Position numbers and translations under genes: made by a program. DNA of 6,242 nt from Bacillota bacterium. GTDB taxonomy: Bacteria; Bacillota; Clostridia; Oscillospirales; Oscillospiraceae. The DNA lies in the NCBI GenBank assembly GCA_029777215.1, contig JAKOSQ010000335.1, positions 1 to 6,242 of the forward strand, given 5' to 3'. A model generated the notes under the pieces. The model was given only the letters and a program-made list of their open reading frames with translations. It did not search any database and was not told where the DNA came from. This document shows positions 5,060 to 6,242 of this stretch, one piece after another (within the stretch, counting starts at the first letter, position 1; each line of letters opens with the position of its first letter).

Positions 5060-6242
5060 TCACAGCAGATGTTTGAGCAGCCAGAGCTTCTTTTCGTCAT
5101 ACGGCGCGTAGCGCAGCGGCAGATCGAAGCTCGCGCTGCTGTGGACGACGCCCTTTTTGCGGCTGAAAGTCTCGAAGCTCGCGAGGCCGTGGTAGGCGCC
5201 CATGCCGGAATTGCCGACGCCGCCGAAGGGCATGTGATCGTTCGAAATGTGGAGCATTGTGTCGTTGACGCAGCCGCCGCCATAGGGGAATTCGCGCGTG
5301 ACGCGGCGGATGGCGGCCTTGTTCCGGGAGAAGAAGTAGCAGGCGAGGGGACGGGGCATCTGCTTGAGCCTGTCGAGCGTTTCGCCCAGCTCGTCGTAGG
5401 CGATGACGGGCAGCAGCGGCCCGAAAATTTCCTCCTGCATGACCTCATGGTCGAAGTCCACGTCCGGCAAAACGGCGGGCGCGATCTTCATGGCCTCGCT
5501 GTTGAGCTCGCCGCCGATCACGACGTCCTCGGTCTCGAGCAGCTTCGACAGGCGCTCGAAGTGGTGGCGGTTGATAATGTTCGGGTAGCTTTCACTCGTC
5601 TCGGCGTTGGCGTAGCGCCTGCCAATCTCCTCGACGAGACAGCGCACGAGCGCATCCTTCACGGAGCGCTGGACGAGGATGTAATCGACGGAGATGCAGG
5701 TCTGACCGGCGTTTAAGAATTTGCCCCAGACGATGCGTTTGGCGGCGATCGAAAGGTTTGCCGTCTCGTCGACGATACAGGGGCTCTTGCCGCCGAGCTC
5801 GAGGGAGACGGGGATGAGGTTTTCACTTGCAGCCTTCATGACGGTCTTGCCGACGCGCGGGCTGCCAGTGAAGAAGATGTAGTCGTACTTTTGCTTGAGG
5901 ACCTCGTCGTAGTCGGAGTCGGCGTCAAGGCAGCAGACGTAGCTGGACATGAACGCCTGCGCAAGCAGCTTCTGCAGCAGCGCGGAGGTGTGCGCGCTGT
6001 TGCGCGAGCACTTCAAAACGACGCAGTTGCCCGCCGCGATCGCGCCGACGAGCGGTGTGAGCGCGAGGTTCACGGGGTAGTTCCACGGCGAGAGGATTAA
6101 AACGACGCCGGAGGGGTCCGAATACACCGTGCTGCGGGAGGGGAAGCTCGCCATCGTGCAGGGTACATTCTTCGGGCGGGACCACGACGAGATGTGGCGC
6201 AGCTGCATCTTGATTTCCTCGGTGACCATCGCCACCTCGGCC
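5060..6242 (-). CDS. Aldehyde dehydrogenase, class-3 type, NAD(P)-dependent (N-terminus beyond window)
   Basis: About 393 residues are visible; class-3-type enzymes are usually about 455, so some 60-70 N-terminal residues lie past the right edge. The codon at 6233-6235 is GTG within the reading frame, which stays open to 6242 (AEVAMVTEEI, like the conserved EVGMVTEEI of the family), so it is internal and not a start. Numbering from that Val as 1: PWNYPVNLALTP (50-61), cofactor-site FFTGSPRVGK (121-130), general-base Glu146 in LELGGKSP, catalytic Cys180 in NAGQTC, EEIFGPLLPV (268-277), and the class-3 hallmark PFGGVGNSGMGAYHG (336-350). It oxidises an aldehyde to a carboxylate. The usual KPSE cofactor motif reads KCSR (75-78), replacing the Glu that holds the NAD ribose, which hints at NADP use (inference). 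It is convergent to the transketolase operon. Substrate unknown; glycolaldehyde or a fatty or aromatic aldehyde are options. Confidence 0.93.
   Translation of the reverse strand, partial: AEVAMVTEEIKMQLRHISSWSRPKNVPCTMASFPSRSTVYSDPSGVVLILSPWNYPVNLALTPLVGAIAAGNCVVLKCSRNSAHTSALLQKLLAQAFMSSYVCCLDADSDYDEVLKQKYDYIFFTGSPRVGKTVMKAASENLIPVSLELGGKSPCIVDETANLSIAAKRIVWGKFLNAGQTCISVDYILVQRSVKDALVRCLVEEIGRRYANAETSESYPNIINRHHFERLSKLLETEDVVIGGELNSEAMKIAPAVLPDVDFDHEVMQEEIFGPLLPVIAYDELGETLDRLKQMPRPLACYFFSRNKAAIRRVTREFPYGGGCVNDTMLHISNDHMPFGGVGNSGMGAYHGLASFETFSRKKGVVHSSASFDLPLRYAPYDEKKLWLLKHLL

Noticed and set aside
4006..5448. A 480-codon minus-strand open frame spanning the transketolase C gene, the terminator and part of the aldehyde dehydrogenase gene.
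   Set aside because: It crosses a clear terminator, is out of frame with the aldehyde dehydrogenase, has an Arg/Ser/Ala-rich low-complexity start, and shows no ribosome binding site or family motif.

Overview
This window looks like a piece of chromosome from a high-G+C member of the Clostridia, perhaps Oscillospiraceae-like. The basis is strong AGGAGG-type ribosome binding sites, clear TTGaca/TAtaaT-type promoters, a transketolase split into two genes, and GC-rich codons. No rRNA or other phylogenetic marker is present, so the taxonomy is inference. I see no mobile element, CRISPR array, tRNA or rRNA.

Layout: (1) 35-1966, minus strand: a complete sigma-54 activator of the AcoR type (GAF, PAS-like region, AAA+, Fis HTH). 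(2) 1967-2233: a 267-bp divergent control region. It holds one sigma-70-type promoter facing each way, a tandem/inverted repeat over the regulator's -10 box, three AAAAGCG elements, and two dyads, one of which is followed by T6 like a terminator. (3) 2234-4983, plus strand: a tight three-gene operon encoding a D-2-hydroxyacid dehydrogenase of the glycerate dehydrogenase/hydroxypyruvate reductase type and the N- and C-terminal subunits of a split transketolase. (4) 4984-5059: a GNRA-loop hairpin terminator between convergent genes. (5) 5060 to the right edge, minus strand: a class-3-type aldehyde dehydrogenase cut off by the window at its N-terminus.

How the genes may work together (inference): transketolase moves two-carbon glycolaldehyde units and can use hydroxypyruvate as an irreversible donor. 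A hydroxypyruvate reductase-like enzyme in the same transcript would set the hydroxypyruvate/D-glycerate balance, and the convergent aldehyde dehydrogenase could oxidise a short aldehyde such as glycolaldehyde. The divergent activator with its GAF/PAS sensory region may respond to a metabolite of this route. However, the visible promoter of the operon is of sigma-70 type, and I found no convincing -24/-12 element, so what the activator controls is unresolved. Both dehydrogenases show substitutions at positions that usually favour NAD, hinting at NADP(H) use. All enzymes belong to known families; the novelty, if any, is in the combination and its control.
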